From Pandoraea capi (lineage in GTDB: Bacteria; Pseudomonadota; Gammaproteobacteria; Burkholderiales; Burkholderiaceae): a stretch of 64,000 nt of DNA. The notes beneath the pieces were generated by a model, which was not told where the DNA came from, ran no database searches, and was given only the letters and a program-made list of their open reading frames with translations. The stretch is from the NCBI RefSeq assembly GCF_902459735.1, contig NZ_CABPRV010000007.1:186001-250000 (forward strand), read 5' to 3'. This document shows positions 29,542-38,898 of the stretch, one piece after another. The position numbers and the translations under genes were made by a program. Within the stretch, counting starts at the first letter, position 1, and each line of letters starts with the position of its first letter.

Positions 29542-30162
29542 GTGAGTCTGACCTGCGAGTATTTCGTGGCGACGCAGTCGCCCTATGTGTATCTCGGGCA
29601 TGCGCGTTTCGTGGCGCTGGCACGTCGTTACGACGTCCAGATCCAGCTCAAGCCGATGGATCTGGGACGCATCTTCAACGGCTCCGGCGGTCTGCCGCTG
29701 GCCAAGCGCGCACCACAGCGTCAGGTCTATCGTTTGGTGGAGCTGGCGCGCTGGTCGAAGTATCTCGACGTGCCGATGAACCTGAACCCCCAGTTTTTCC
29801 CGGTGTCGGCCGATCCGTCCGCACGTCTCGTGATCGCGACGCAGCTCGCCCACGGTACCGACAAGGCGCTGGAACTGATCGGCGCGATATCGAAGGCGCT
29901 TTGGGTCGACGAACAGAACATTGCCGACGACGACACGTTGCAAGCCGTTGCCGACAGCCTGTCGCTCGACGGCAAGTCGCTGCTCGCCGCGTCGCACGGC
30001 GCAAGCGTTCAGGCGGCCTATGACGCGAATACCGATGACGCGGCGAGCGCCGGTGTGTACGGCGCGCCGTGGTTCGTCTTCGAAGGTGAACCCTACTGGG
30101 GCCAGGACCGCCTCGATTTTCTCGAGCGCGCTTTCGCGCAGGCCAGTGGCAAGACCGCCTGA
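29542..30162 (+). CDS. 2-hydroxychromene-2-carboxylate isomerase (DsbA/GST-kappa family)
   Basis: A 206-residue thioredoxin-fold protein of the NahD/GST-kappa group. It has YFVATQSPYVYLGH at the start where the glutathione site lies, LKPMDLGRIF, and GVYGAPWFVFEGEPYWGQDRLDFL near the C-terminus, the last being highly characteristic. The start is GTG at 29542, preceded by AGGAG. It may isomerise an aromatic breakdown product with glutathione, although isolated copies often have no known substrate. Confidence 0.82.
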   Translation: MSLTCEYFVATQSPYVYLGHARFVALARRYDVQIQLKPMDLGRIFNGSGGLPLAKRAPQRQVYRLVELARWSKYLDVPMNLNPQFFPVSADPSARLVIATQLAHGTDKALELIGAISKALWVDEQNIADDDTLQAVADSLSLDGKSLLAASHGASVQAAYDANTDDAASAGVYGAPWFVFEGEPYWGQDRLDFLERAFAQASGKTA

Positions 30163-30278
30163 CGCTGCGTCGGTCCGATCTCTTCTCGTCAGACGTTTCA
30201 GACAATTCGACCGATTTCGACCGCTGCCGTCCGGCGAATCCGGACTGAGGCCGCGGCAACCCCCAAGGAGTGAGCAGC

Positions 30279-31259
30279 ATGAGTCGTCCGGAAGTTGTGT
30301 TGTACAAGGGCGTGCCGCCAGACGTGCGTGAGCGGTTGGCCGAGCACTTTTCGCTGACCGAGTTCAACGGCGTGAACGATGGCAATCGCGCCGAGTTCGC
30401 GGCGGCGCTCGGCCGTGCGGACGGCGCCATCGGCGTGGGCGTGAACGCCACGCCTGCGCTGCTCGACGGCGCGCCGAAGCTCAAGGCATGGGCCACGGTC
30501 TCCGTGGGCTACGACCAGTTCGACGTGCCCGACCTCACGCGTCGCGGCATCTTGCTGATGAACACGCCTGACGTGCTGACGGAAACCACGGCGGACACCG
30601 TCTTCTCGCTGGTGCTCGCAAGCGCGCGTCGCGTGGTGGAGTTGGCCGAACTGGTGAAGGCCGGTGGCTGGACGTCGAGTCTCGGTGAGGCGTATTTCGG
30701 TACCGACGTGCAGGGCAAGACCATGGGCATCGTCGGCATGGGTCGCATCGGCGGCGCCGTGGCGCGTCGTGCCGCGCTGGGCTTCGGCATGAAGGTGCTG
30801 TACAGCAACCGCTCGCGCAACGAAGCGGCGGAGCAGGCGTACGGCGCCGAACATCGTTCGTTGCCCGACCTGCTGGCGCAATCGGATTTCGTCGTGACGC
30901 TCGTGCCGCTGTCGCCGGCGACCGAACGTCTGATCGGCGCCAATGAGTTCGCGCAGATGAAGCGCGGTGCGATCTTCATCAACGCGGCGCGTGGCATGGT
31001 GATCGACGAAGCGGCGCTGATCGATGCACTGGCCTCCGGCCATCTGCGCGCTGCCGGTCTCGACGTGTTCGAGCGTGAGCCGGTGTCGGTCGACTCGCCG
31101 CTGCTGAAGATGAAGAATGTCGTGGCGTTGCCGCACATCGGCTCGGCGACGCACGAGACGCGTCACGCGATGGCGTCATGCGCGGCCGACAATCTGATCG
31201 CTGCGCTGACCGGCAAGCCGCTGCAAAACGTGGTGAATCCGCAAGCGCGCCAGCAATGA
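30279..31259 (+). CDS. D-2-hydroxyacid dehydrogenase (2-ketogluconate/glyoxylate reductase, GhrB-like)
   Basis: A 326-residue NAD(P)-dependent dehydrogenase. The nucleotide-binding loop is GIVGMGRIGGAVARR (about residues 152-166), and the catalytic Arg, Glu and His lie in FINAARGMVID, DVFEREP and LPHIGSATHETR. The ATG at 30279 has GGAG 8 bp upstream. Location beside hexR, edd, eda and gluconate transport genes suggests the 2-ketogluconate reductase role, which would feed gluconate to the Entner-Doudoroff route. GhrB-type enzymes also reduce glyoxylate. Confidence 0.88.
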   Translation: MSRPEVVLYKGVPPDVRERLAEHFSLTEFNGVNDGNRAEFAAALGRADGAIGVGVNATPALLDGAPKLKAWATVSVGYDQFDVPDLTRRGILLMNTPDVLTETTADTVFSLVLASARRVVELAELVKAGGWTSSLGEAYFGTDVQGKTMGIVGMGRIGGAVARRAALGFGMKVLYSNRSRNEAAEQAYGAEHRSLPDLLAQSDFVVTLVPLSPATERLIGANEFAQMKRGAIFINAARGMVIDEAALIDALASGHLRAAGLDVFEREPVSVDSPLLKMKNVVALPHIGSATHETRHAMASCAADNLIAALTGKPLQNVVNPQARQQ

Positions 31260-31332
31260 GCGGATGCGATTGATGACCGGATGACGGTCAGCTTGCCGAA
31301 GCGGCGACGTCGATCGACGTCGCGCTACGGCA

Positions 31333-31383
31333 AAAAATGACGAAGGGCGGAGTGCTGTCGCAGGCTCCGCCCTTCGTCATTTT
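31333..31383. terminator. bidirectional terminator between the reductase gene and hexR
   Basis: A perfect 19-bp stem (31333-31351 with 31365-31383), rich in GGGCGGAG/CTCCGCCC and bounded by A and T runs. The two genes converge here, so it can stop both. Confidence 0.9.
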
Positions 31384-31441
31384 GGTTTGCTGAGATCCGT
31401 GCGCTTTGCGCCTCGCATTTTGTGTTTCGCGGCGATGCGCT

Positions 31442-32287
31442 TCACTTCCCGTCGTTCGCCGTGCGCCGGCGATTGATGACTTCCTTCGCACGCGCCAGTT
31501 GCGAGGGCAGGCGGTCGCCGAGCCGTAGCGCCATGCCAACGGCGAGCACGTCGCCGATGGCCAGATGCGCAATGCGCGACGTCAACGGTGAATACACGTC
31601 GGTGTCTTCGTCGACGTCGGCAAAGAGCGCCACCGTCGCCTGTCGCGCCAGCGGTGAATTGCTGTGCGTGATGGCGATCACACTGGCGCCCGCCGTGCGT
31701 GCGAGCGACGTGGCTTCGAGCAAGTCCTGCGTGCGTCCCGTGTTCGAGATGGCGACGACCACATCCCCTTGCCCGAGCAACGCGGCCGACATCCCGTAGA
31801 CGTGCGGGTCGTTGTACGCCACGGCGGGCACGCCGAGCCGGAAGAACTTGTGCTGCATGTCCTGTGCGGCAATCCCCGAGGCGCCCGCGCCGTAAAACTC
31901 GATGCGTCGCGCGGTGGCAAGCAGGTCGATCGCCTGTCCGATGCTGTCGGGTGAGAGGTTGTTGCGTACTTGCATGAGGCTGCCGATGGTGCGATCGAGC
32001 ACCTTGCTGGCGATGCCCGGCACCGGCTCGTCTGGCCGCACGTCGCGGTGAACGAACGGCACTCCCTGCGCAATGCCCTGCGCCAGACGGATCTTGAATT
32101 CGCGATAGCCGCTGCATCCGACGGCCTGACAGAAGCGGGCGATCGTCGGTTGGCTGACGTTGGCGCGCTCGGCAAGTTCGTTCATCGACAGATCGACGAC
32201 TTCGCGCGGTGCGTCCAGCACGTAGGTCGCGAGCTTGCGCTCGGACGGGCGCAATTGGGTCAGCGTGGCTTCGATTCGGTTAATCAT
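31442..32287 (-). CDS. hexR: HexR-type transcriptional regulator (RpiR family)
   Basis: A 281-residue RpiR-family regulator. The N-terminal helix-turn-helix contains ANVSQPTIARFCQAVGCSGYREFK (broken here at about residues 43-66), and the C-terminal SIS sugar-phosphate domain runs from about 120 with YGAGASG and ISNTGRTQDLLE. In known cases HexR represses edd-type genes and is released by 2-keto-3-deoxy-6-phosphogluconate. It is transcribed divergently from edd across a 465-bp region with two HexR-like sites, which supports that role here. Confidence 0.9.
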   Translation of the reverse strand: MINRIEATLTQLRPSERKLATYVLDAPREVVDLSMNELAERANVSQPTIARFCQAVGCSGYREFKIRLAQGIAQGVPFVHRDVRPDEPVPGIASKVLDRTIGSLMQVRNNLSPDSIGQAIDLLATARRIEFYGAGASGIAAQDMQHKFFRLGVPAVAYNDPHVYGMSAALLGQGDVVVAISNTGRTQDLLEATSLARTAGASVIAITHSNSPLARQATVALFADVDEDTDVYSPLTSRIAHLAIGDVLAVGMALRLGDRLPSQLARAKEVINRRRTANDGK

Positions 32288-32489
32288 GGCAGGCAGCAGG
32301 CACCAACAAAAGCAAACGCGCAGCGATGGCCGCTCCGCGTCATTCCCCCTTATGCCCGGTGTGACGTCACCCGCCGATAGCGGCGCAGGCGTGACGAACC
32401 CGGCTTGGTCAGGCGCCCACTATAGCACCCGCAAGCCTCGTGGCATCGGCTTGTTCACACACGCGTTGCCGCCCCCCGAATGACAGGAA

Positions 32490-32504
32490 TGTACAAAAAC
32501 TACA
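32490..32504. promoter_or_regulatory. candidate HexR operator 1
   Basis: TGTACAAAAACTACA: TGTA and TACA arms around an A-rich centre, 15 bp overall, close to the TGTARTWWWWYTACA form I recall for HexR in gammaproteobacteria. It lies in the hexR-edd divergent gap. Confidence 0.5.
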
Positions 32505-32618
32505 GAAATACGTCATTCCACATTATGAATTGATGTTTCTCAATACGACACAATAGCGCATAAGTTACGGAAATGACTCAGTAAAACCCCGAATGCGGAT
32601 GTCTTTCGATTGATGGTG

Positions 32619-32633
32619 TGTAGAATTTCTACT
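32619..32633. promoter_or_regulatory. candidate HexR operator 2
   Basis: TGTAGAATTTCTACT contains GTAGA-ATT-TCTAC, a 5-bp dyad. It fits the same 15-bp consensus at all but two positions. It is 120 bp before the edd start and 129 bp from operator 1. Confidence 0.5.
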
Positions 32634-32752
32634 AAACTCCGCTCCCAATTGCCCCGATCCGTCTCCGAGCCGTCGCCTGCGCGGCCCGCATCCGGCAGAC
32701 GCGTCGGGGGCACCGCAATCCCCAAACCGGTTACCGGCGTGAATCTTTCCGC

Positions 32753-34588
32753 ATGATGTCTGAGCAAACGAAGTCCCTGCACCCGACCGTACTGGCGGTG
32801 ACTGCCCGCGTCGCCGCGCGCAGCCGCGACACGCGTGCCGCGTATCTGGCCCGCATCGACGCGAGCGCCGGGCGCTTTCCGCAGCGCGGCGCGCTGTCCT
32901 GTGCCAATCTCGCGCACGGCTTCGCGGCCATGCCTGCCAACGACAAGTTGATCCTGCGTGAGCAGCGTCGCCCGAACGTGGGCATCGTCACGGCCTACAA
33001 CGACATGCTCTCGGCGCATCAGCCGTATGAGCAATATCCGGCACGTCTGCGCGAGGCCGCCCGTAAGCTGGGCGCCACGGCGCAGGTGGCGGGCGGCGTA
33101 CCCGCGATGTGCGACGGCGTGACGCAAGGCAATGCCGGCATGGAGCTGTCGTTGTTCTCGCGCGAAATCATCGCGATGAGCACGGCGATTGCGCTCTCGC
33201 ACAACATGTTCGACGCGGCACTCATGCTCGGCGTGTGCGACAAGATCGTGCCGGGTCTCGTAATCGGGGCCTTGCAGTTCGGCCATCTCCCGACGATCTT
33301 CGTGCCGGCCGGGCCGATGGCCAGCGGCCTGTCGAACGATGAAAAAGCCAGGATTCGCCAGTGGTACGCCACCGGTAAAGTCGATCGCGACGCGCTGCTC
33401 GAATCCGAATCGCAGGCGTATCACAGCGCCGGCACGTGCACCTTCTACGGCACGGCCAACAGCAATCAGTTGCTCATGGAAATCATGGGCCTGCATCTGC
33501 CGGGCGCGGCGTTCGTGCATCCGCATACCGAATTGCGCGACGCACTGACCGACGCGGCGCTCGCGCGCGTGCTGGCCATCGGCGCGGACACCCCCGACTA
33601 CACCCCGATCGGCCACGTGGTCGACGAGCGTGCCGTCGTCAACGGCATCGTCGGCTTGCTGGCCACGGGCGGCTCGACCAACCACACGCTGCACCTGGTC
33701 GCGATGGCGCGTGCGGCCGGCGTCATCATCGACTGGGACGATTTCGACGCGCTGTCGGCCATCGTGCCGCTCATGGCGCGCGTCTACCCGAACGGCAAGG
33801 CCGACGTGAACCACTTCCACGCGGCCGGCGGCATGGGCTTCCTCACGGGCGAACTGCTCGACGCCGGCTTGCTGCATGAGGACGTCAAGACCGTGGCCGG
33901 TCCGGGGCTGTCTCGTTATCGCGCCGAGCCGTGGCTGTCGTCCGAAGGGCTGGCGTGGCGCGCAGGGAGCGCCTACAGTGGTGATCGTGACGTCCTGCGC
34001 GGCCATGCCGAGCCGTTCGCCCCCGATGGCGGACTCCGGCTCATGCACGGCAATCTGGGACGGGGCGTCATCAAGGTGTCGGCGGTCAAGCCGGAACATC
34101 GGCGCGTGACTGCAACGGCACGCGTATTTACTTCGCAGGAAGCGGTCCAGGCCGCGTTCGATGCCGGTGAGCTGCGTCGTGACGTGGTCGTGGTGTTGCG
34201 TGGCCAGGGGCCGCGCGCCAATGGCATGCCCGAGCTGCATCGCCTCACCCCGCTGCTCGGTGTCTTGCAGGACGAAGGGTTCGCCGTGGCGCTCGTGACG
34301 GATGGCCGCATGTCGGGCGCGTCGGGCAAGGTGCCTGCCGTGATTCACGTGTCGCCCGAGGCGGCCGGCGGTGGCCCGCTCGCGCGGGTGCGCGACGGCG
34401 ACCTGATCGTGCTCGACGCCAACGCCGGCATGCTGCACGCCGAGGTGTCGCCGCAGGACTGGGCCGCGCGTGAGATCGCGCCAGTGCCTGTGTCGGGCGA
34501 CGACACCGGACGTCTGCTCTTCGGCCACATGCGTGCGGCTGTGGGCGCGGCGGAGACGGGCGCTTCCGTGTTCTTCAGTACTGAGTGA
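32753..34588 (+). CDS. edd: phosphogluconate dehydratase
   Basis: A 611-residue Entner-Doudoroff dehydratase turning 6-phosphogluconate into 2-keto-3-deoxy-6-phosphogluconate. It has the IlvD/Edd fold with Fe-S cysteines expected in [15 protein letters not shown] and [10 protein letters not shown], plus [15 protein letters not shown] and [14 protein letters not shown]. The length is typical. Two ATG codons (32753, 32756) are adjacent. It heads an operon-like run with eda, gntP and gntK and is divergent from hexR. Confidence 0.96.
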   Translation: MMSEQTKSLHPTVLAVTARVAARSRDTRAAYLARIDASAGRFPQRGALSCANLAHGFAAMPANDKLILREQRRPNVGIVTAYNDMLSAHQPYEQYPARLREAARKLGATAQVAGGVPAMCDGVTQGNAGMELSLFSREIIAMSTAIALSHNMFDAALMLGVCDKIVPGLVIGALQFGHLPTIFVPAGPMASGLSNDEKARIRQWYATGKVDRDALLESESQAYHSAGTCTFYGTANSNQLLMEIMGLHLPGAAFVHPHTELRDALTDAALARVLAIGADTPDYTPIGHVVDERAVVNGIVGLLATGGSTNHTLHLVAMARAAGVIIDWDDFDALSAIVPLMARVYPNGKADVNHFHAAGGMGFLTGELLDAGLLHEDVKTVAGPGLSRYRAEPWLSSEGLAWRAGSAYSGDRDVLRGHAEPFAPDGGLRLMHGNLGRGVIKVSAVKPEHRRVTATARVFTSQEAVQAAFDAGELRRDVVVVLRGQGPRANGMPELHRLTPLLGVLQDEGFAVALVTDGRMSGASGKVPAVIHVSPEAAGGGPLARVRDGDLIVLDANAGMLHAEVSPQDWAAREIAPVPVSGDDTGRLLFGHMRAAVGAAETGASVFFSTE

Positions 34589-34672
34589 CGTCGAGCGGGC
34601 AACAGGTGCGCTAAGGATGACAAGCGCCGACCATGCAAAACGCAAGACCTCACAGCATTCAAGGAAAACGTA

Positions 34673-35299
34673 ATGGACATCAATGACATCGTTCGTGCCG
34701 GCCCCGTGGTTCCGGTGCTCCAGTTCGACAACGTCGAGCAAGGCGAGCAAGTCTCGCGTGCGCTGCTCGCGGGCGGCGTGCGAGTGCTCGAAATCACGCT
34801 GCGCACCCCGGCGGCGATGGACGTCATCCGCCATGTCGCGGGCCTGTCCGACGAACTGATCGTTGGCGTGGGCACGCTCACGCGTCCCGAAGAAATGGCG
34901 CAGGCGGTGGCCGCCGGTGCGCGCTTCGGCGTGTCGCCGGGTTACACGCCTGCGCTGGGCGCGGCGGCCAGGGCTGCCGGTCTGCCGCTGCTGCCGGGCG
35001 TGGTCACGCCCTCGGACATTCTGGCGGCGCTCGCCGATGGCTACGAGACGGTGAAGTTCTTCCCGGCCGAACCGTCGGGCGGTGTGCCGATGCTCAAGGC
35101 GTTGTACGGGCCGTTCCGCGACGTGCGTTTCTGCCCGACGGGCGGCATCAGCGCCGAGTCGGCGCCGTCGTATCTGGCGCAGCCGAACGTGGTGTGCGTG
35201 GGCGGCTCGTGGTTGACGCCCAAGGCGCTGGTCGACGCGAAGGACTGGGACGGCATCACGCGACTCGCTCGCGCGGCGAGCCTGCTGCCGCGCGGTTGA
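34673..35299 (+). CDS. eda: 2-keto-3-deoxy-6-phosphogluconate aldolase
   Basis: A 208-residue class I aldolase that splits KDPG into pyruvate and glyceraldehyde-3-phosphate. The catalytic Glu is in VLEITLRTPAAMD (about residue 40), the Schiff-base Lys in YETVKFFPAEPSGG (about residue 128) and the Thr-Gly-Gly loop in FCPTGGIS. The ATG at 34673 follows AAGGAAAAC. It is 84 bp after edd. Confidence 0.96.
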   Translation: MDINDIVRAGPVVPVLQFDNVEQGEQVSRALLAGGVRVLEITLRTPAAMDVIRHVAGLSDELIVGVGTLTRPEEMAQAVAAGARFGVSPGYTPALGAAARAAGLPLLPGVVTPSDILAALADGYETVKFFPAEPSGGVPMLKALYGPFRDVRFCPTGGISAESAPSYLAQPNVVCVGGSWLTPKALVDAKDWDGITRLARAASLLPRG

Positions 35300-35464
35300 G
35301 GGTTGAAGGTTGATGGCTGATTCGCGGGCGTCAGGTCGAGGTCGTCCCGCGTAGTTCATGTCACAAAGGTCGTGCAGCACCCGCTTCATCGAATAACAGG
35401 ATTTCAATAAACGGGCGCGAGCCCAACGGGCATCCGCCCATCTAGCCAAACGAGGAGACCCCCC

Positions 35465-36820
35465 ATGGTCGCGGTGCAAGGCAACTTGCTGCTGGTGTAC
35501 GCGCTTGTCGCGGTAATCGCGCTGATTCTGATGATCGCGCGTTTCAAACTGAACCCGTTCATTACGCTGATCGTCGTCTCGCTCGTGCTCGGGCTGGCGG
35601 TGGGCATGCCGATGGGCGGGATCGTCAAGGCATTCGAGACGGGCGTGGGCAACACGCTGGGGCACATTGCGCTCGTGGTCGGTCTGGGGACGATGCTCGG
35701 CAAGATGATGGCCGAGTCCGGGGGCGCGGAGCGCATCGCGCGCACGCTGATCGGTTTCTTCGGTGAGAAGAACGTGCACTGGGCGATGGTCGTGATCGCG
35801 TTCATCGTCGGTCTGCCGGTGTTCTTCGAAGTCGGCTTCGTGCTGCTGATTCCGATCGCGTTTAACGTCGCGAAGCGCACCGGCACCTCGATGGTGCTCG
35901 TGGGGATTCCGATGGTGGCCGGTCTGTCGGTCGTGCATGGCCTGATTCCGCCGCACCCGGCGGCGCTGCTGGCGGTGACCGCCTACAACGCCGACATCGG
36001 TCACACCATCATGTACGCGCTGATCGTCGGCATTCCGACGGCCGCCATCGCCGGTCCGTTGTTCGCGAAGCTCATGGCGCGTCACGTCGTGCCCAATCCG
36101 GACAATCCGCTGCTCGCCCAGTTCGTCGACGAAGACCGTCCGATGGACACGCTGCCGGGCTTCGGCATCACGCTGTTCACGATTCTGCTGCCGGTGATTC
36201 TGATGCTCATCGGTAGCTGGGCCGATCTGTTCTTCGCACCGAAGACGTTCGCCAACGACTTCCTGCGTCTGATCGGCAACTCGGTGATGGCGCTGCTCAT
36301 CGCCACGCTCGTGAGCTTCTTCACGTTCGGCAAGCAACGCGGCTTCAATCGCGACCAGATCCTGAAGTTCACCAACGAGTGTCTGGCGCCGATCGCCACC
36401 ATTACGCTGGTGGTGGGGGCGGGCGGCGGTTTCGGGCGTATCCTGATGGACAGCGGCGTGTCGAAGGCGATCGTCGACGTGGCGAACAACGCGCATCTCT
36501 CGCCGCTGCTGCTGGGCTGGCTGGTGGCGGTGCTGATCCGTATCGCGACGGGCTCGGCCACGGTGGCCATGACGACCGCCTGCGGTATCGTCGCCCCGAT
36601 TGCGGCGGCGGCCGGTGCGACCGTCAAGCCGGAACTGATGGTGCTGGCCACGGGCGCGGGTTCGCTGATTCTGTCGCACGTGAACGACGGCGGCTTCTGG
36701 CTGGTCAAGGAGTACTTCAACATGACCGTGCCGCAGACCTTCAAGACGTGGACGGTTTGCGAGACGATCATCTCGGTTGTAGCGCTCCTGCTCACGCTCG
36801 GCCTCGCAACGGTGGTCTGA
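35465..36820 (+). CDS. gluconate permease, GntP family
   Basis: A 451-residue inner-membrane gluconate:H+ symporter with about 12-14 helices. Recognised by ARFKLNPFITLIVVSL near the start, GLGTMLGKMMAESGGAERIA, HGLIPPHPAALL and the C-terminal SHVNDGGFWLVKEYFNMT. The ATG at 35465 follows ACGAGGAGACC. It sits between eda and gntK, supplying gluconate to the kinase next door. Confidence 0.93.
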   Translation: MVAVQGNLLLVYALVAVIALILMIARFKLNPFITLIVVSLVLGLAVGMPMGGIVKAFETGVGNTLGHIALVVGLGTMLGKMMAESGGAERIARTLIGFFGEKNVHWAMVVIAFIVGLPVFFEVGFVLLIPIAFNVAKRTGTSMVLVGIPMVAGLSVVHGLIPPHPAALLAVTAYNADIGHTIMYALIVGIPTAAIAGPLFAKLMARHVVPNPDNPLLAQFVDEDRPMDTLPGFGITLFTILLPVILMLIGSWADLFFAPKTFANDFLRLIGNSVMALLIATLVSFFTFGKQRGFNRDQILKFTNECLAPIATITLVVGAGGGFGRILMDSGVSKAIVDVANNAHLSPLLLGWLVAVLIRIATGSATVAMTTACGIVAPIAAAAGATVKPELMVLATGAGSLILSHVNDGGFWLVKEYFNMTVPQTFKTWTVCETIISVVALLLTLGLATVV

Positions 36821-36904
36821 GGCAAGCGGGTGGCACGGATGAGGCAGGGCATGCAGCAAGAGCAACACGCCGGCGCGAGCCGGCACGGAACAAGGAGGCG
36901 AGCC

Positions 36905-37438
36905 ATGATCGTCGTGGTAATGGGCGTATCGGGCAGCGGCAAGAGCACGGTCGGGCAAATGCTCGCCGACCGTCTGGGCTGCGGGTTTTCCGACGCGGAT
37001 TCGTTTCACAGCCCCGCGAACATCGAGAAGATGCGTCGGGGCGAAGCGCTCAACGACGCGGACCGCGCACCGTGGCTTGCCGCGATTCGCGAGGCCATCG
37101 TCGCGCGTCGTGTGGCGGGGCGTCATCACGTGTTCGCATGCTCGGCATTGCGTGCCCGCTATCGCGATGTGCTCGGTGAGCACGACGGCGACGTCGTGTT
37201 CGTCTACCTCAAGGGCGCGCCCGAAGTGATCGGCGAGCGTCTGGCGTCGCGCTCGGGGCATTTCTTCGATCCGGCGTTGCTGCAAAGCCAGTTCAGCACG
37301 CTCGAAGAGCCGCGCGATGCGCTGATCATCGACATCCGCGAATCGCCCGAGGCGATCGTCGAAACCCTCCTGCACAAGCTCGCCGCCTGCCCCGGCGGCA
37401 TACCGCTGACGTCCGCCGGGTCGGCGCGCGTACAATAG
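36905..37438 (+). CDS. gntK: gluconokinase
   Basis: A 177-residue P-loop kinase phosphorylating gluconate to 6-phosphogluconate. Walker A is GVSGSGKST near residue 8; SDADSFHSP, CSALRARYRDVL and SGHFFDPALLQSQFSTLEEP are typical GntK segments. The ATG at 36905 begins MIVVVMGVSG; the frame is open 25 codons upstream but that stretch is not conserved in type. Its product is the substrate of Edd, closing the pathway in this cluster. Confidence 0.94.
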   Translation: MIVVVMGVSGSGKSTVGQMLADRLGCGFSDADSFHSPANIEKMRRGEALNDADRAPWLAAIREAIVARRVAGRHHVFACSALRARYRDVLGEHDGDVVFVYLKGAPEVIGERLASRSGHFFDPALLQSQFSTLEEPRDALIIDIRESPEAIVETLLHKLAACPGGIPLTSAGSARVQ

Positions 37439-37487
37439 CGGTTTATTCCCCCAACCGGCGCTTCGCGCGCCGGTCGTACGCATCAAC

Positions 37488-38804
37488 ATGGCTTCCTTCG
37501 AATTCTTTGCGCCCTGTCCTCGCGGACTGGAAGAGGCGCTTGCCGCCGAACTGGCAGAAATGGGGCGTCTCGCCCCGATCTCGGTGGGCAAACAGGTGCC
37601 CGGTGGCGTGCATTTCGCCGGTCCGTGGGCGGCCGGCATGGCCGCCAACCTGCATTCGCGCATCGCGAGCCGCGTGCTGCTGCGCGTGGCCCAGCAGGGC
37701 TATCGCACCGAACAGGACATCTACGAATTCGCCCTGCGTCAGCGCTGGGAAGACTGGTTCGGCTATCAGCAGACGCTGCGTGTCGACGTCACCGGCATCA
37801 AGGCGCCGGTGCGTAGTCTCGAATTCGTCACGCTGCGTGTGAAGGACGCCGTGTGCGACCGCCTTCGCGAGAAGACCGGTGCGCGTCCGAACATCGATAC
37901 CACGCAGCCCGATGTGCGCGTGTTCGCCTTCCTGACCGCCACCGACGCGACGCTGTATCTCGATACGTCCGGTGAGCCGCTGTTCAAGCGCGGCTGGCGT
38001 CTGGACAAGGGGGCCGCGCCGCTGCGCGAGAACCTCGCCGCGGGCATTCTGCGTCTGGCGGGCTGGCGCACCGATACGGCGGCCGACATGGTGCTGTACG
38101 ACCCGATGTGCGGCAGCGGCACGTTCCTCGCGGAAGCCGCGCAGATCGCGCTCGGCGTGCCCGCCGGGGCAGGTCGCCGCTTCGGATTCGAAAAGCTCAA
38201 GGGCTACGACATCACCGCGTGGCAATCGCTCAAGGTGCAGGCAAGCGATGCGCAGCGCGACGCCCGTGTGCGCGGTGTGCCCGACTCGATCTTCGGCAGC
38301 GATATTTCCGGCGACATGCTGGTCAAGTCGCGCGCCAACCTGGAGCGCGCGGGCGTGGGCGACATCGGTCTGAAGCAGGTGGATGCCCGCGACATGTCGC
38401 CGCCGGTGGATCGTCCCGGGATCATCGTCGCGAACCCGCCGTACGGCGAGCGTATCGAAGTGCGCGGCCGTCGTGCGCCGCGCGATGCCGACGACGGTTA
38501 TTCGCCGGACGTGCAAGGCAATCGCGGCGGCAACTTCCAGCGCAATCAGCCGGATGGCGTCGATGCGGCATTCTTCCGCGCCTTCGGTGACGCGCTCAAG
38601 CAACGCTTCACTGGCTGGAGCGCGTTCCTGCTGACGGCGGACATGAGCCTGCCGGGGCAGATGCGGTTGCGTGAGTCGCGTCGGACACCGCTGTACAACG
38701 GCGCGCTCGAATGCCGTCTGTTCCGCTTCGACCTGATCGCGGGTTCCGTGCGCAAGCGTGGCGAGCGTGAGGGTGATGCGCCGCGCGAGGACGGCGAAGC
38801 GTAA
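37488..38804 (+). CDS. rlmL: 23S rRNA (guanine-N2)-methyltransferase, RlmL-type (THUMP domain)
   Basis: A 438-residue class I methyltransferase. The N-terminal ferredoxin-like and THUMP regions (to about residue 160) are followed by the SAM site DPMCGSGTFLAEAAQIALG (about 205-223) and the N6/N2-amino methylation motif IVANPPYGER (about 313). It corresponds to the RlmL half of E. coli RlmKL; no RlmK half is fused. It probably methylates 23S G2445. An Asp/Arg-rich insert after NPPYGER is unusual in composition. Confidence 0.88.
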   Translation: MASFEFFAPCPRGLEEALAAELAEMGRLAPISVGKQVPGGVHFAGPWAAGMAANLHSRIASRVLLRVAQQGYRTEQDIYEFALRQRWEDWFGYQQTLRVDVTGIKAPVRSLEFVTLRVKDAVCDRLREKTGARPNIDTTQPDVRVFAFLTATDATLYLDTSGEPLFKRGWRLDKGAAPLRENLAAGILRLAGWRTDTAADMVLYDPMCGSGTFLAEAAQIALGVPAGAGRRFGFEKLKGYDITAWQSLKVQASDAQRDARVRGVPDSIFGSDISGDMLVKSRANLERAGVGDIGLKQVDARDMSPPVDRPGIIVANPPYGERIEVRGRRAPRDADDGYSPDVQGNRGGNFQRNQPDGVDAAFFRAFGDALKQRFTGWSAFLLTADMSLPGQMRLRESRRTPLYNGALECRLFRFDLIAGSVRKRGEREGDAPREDGEA

Positions 38805-38832
38805 GCATCGCGCGTGCTGTTCGACGTCATGA

Positions 38833-38864
38833 AAAAGACCGGCCATTGGCCGGTCTTTTGTTTT
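38833..38864 (+). terminator. intrinsic terminator after rlmL
   Basis: AAAAGACCGGCC, loop ATT, GGCCGGTCTTTT, then further T residues. A 12-bp perfect stem, also usable by the converging unknown gene. Confidence 0.9.
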
Positions 38865-38898
38865 GCACGGGCGGTGTGGAAGCCGGCGACGCAGCTCG

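Noticed and set aside
32540-37663. A 5.1-kb open frame on the minus strand (about 1,700 codons) opposite edd-eda-gntP-gntK
   Set aside because: It is antisense to four well-recognised genes, His/Arg-rich without any domain, and explained by the codon bias of high-GC genes that keeps the opposite frame free of stops.
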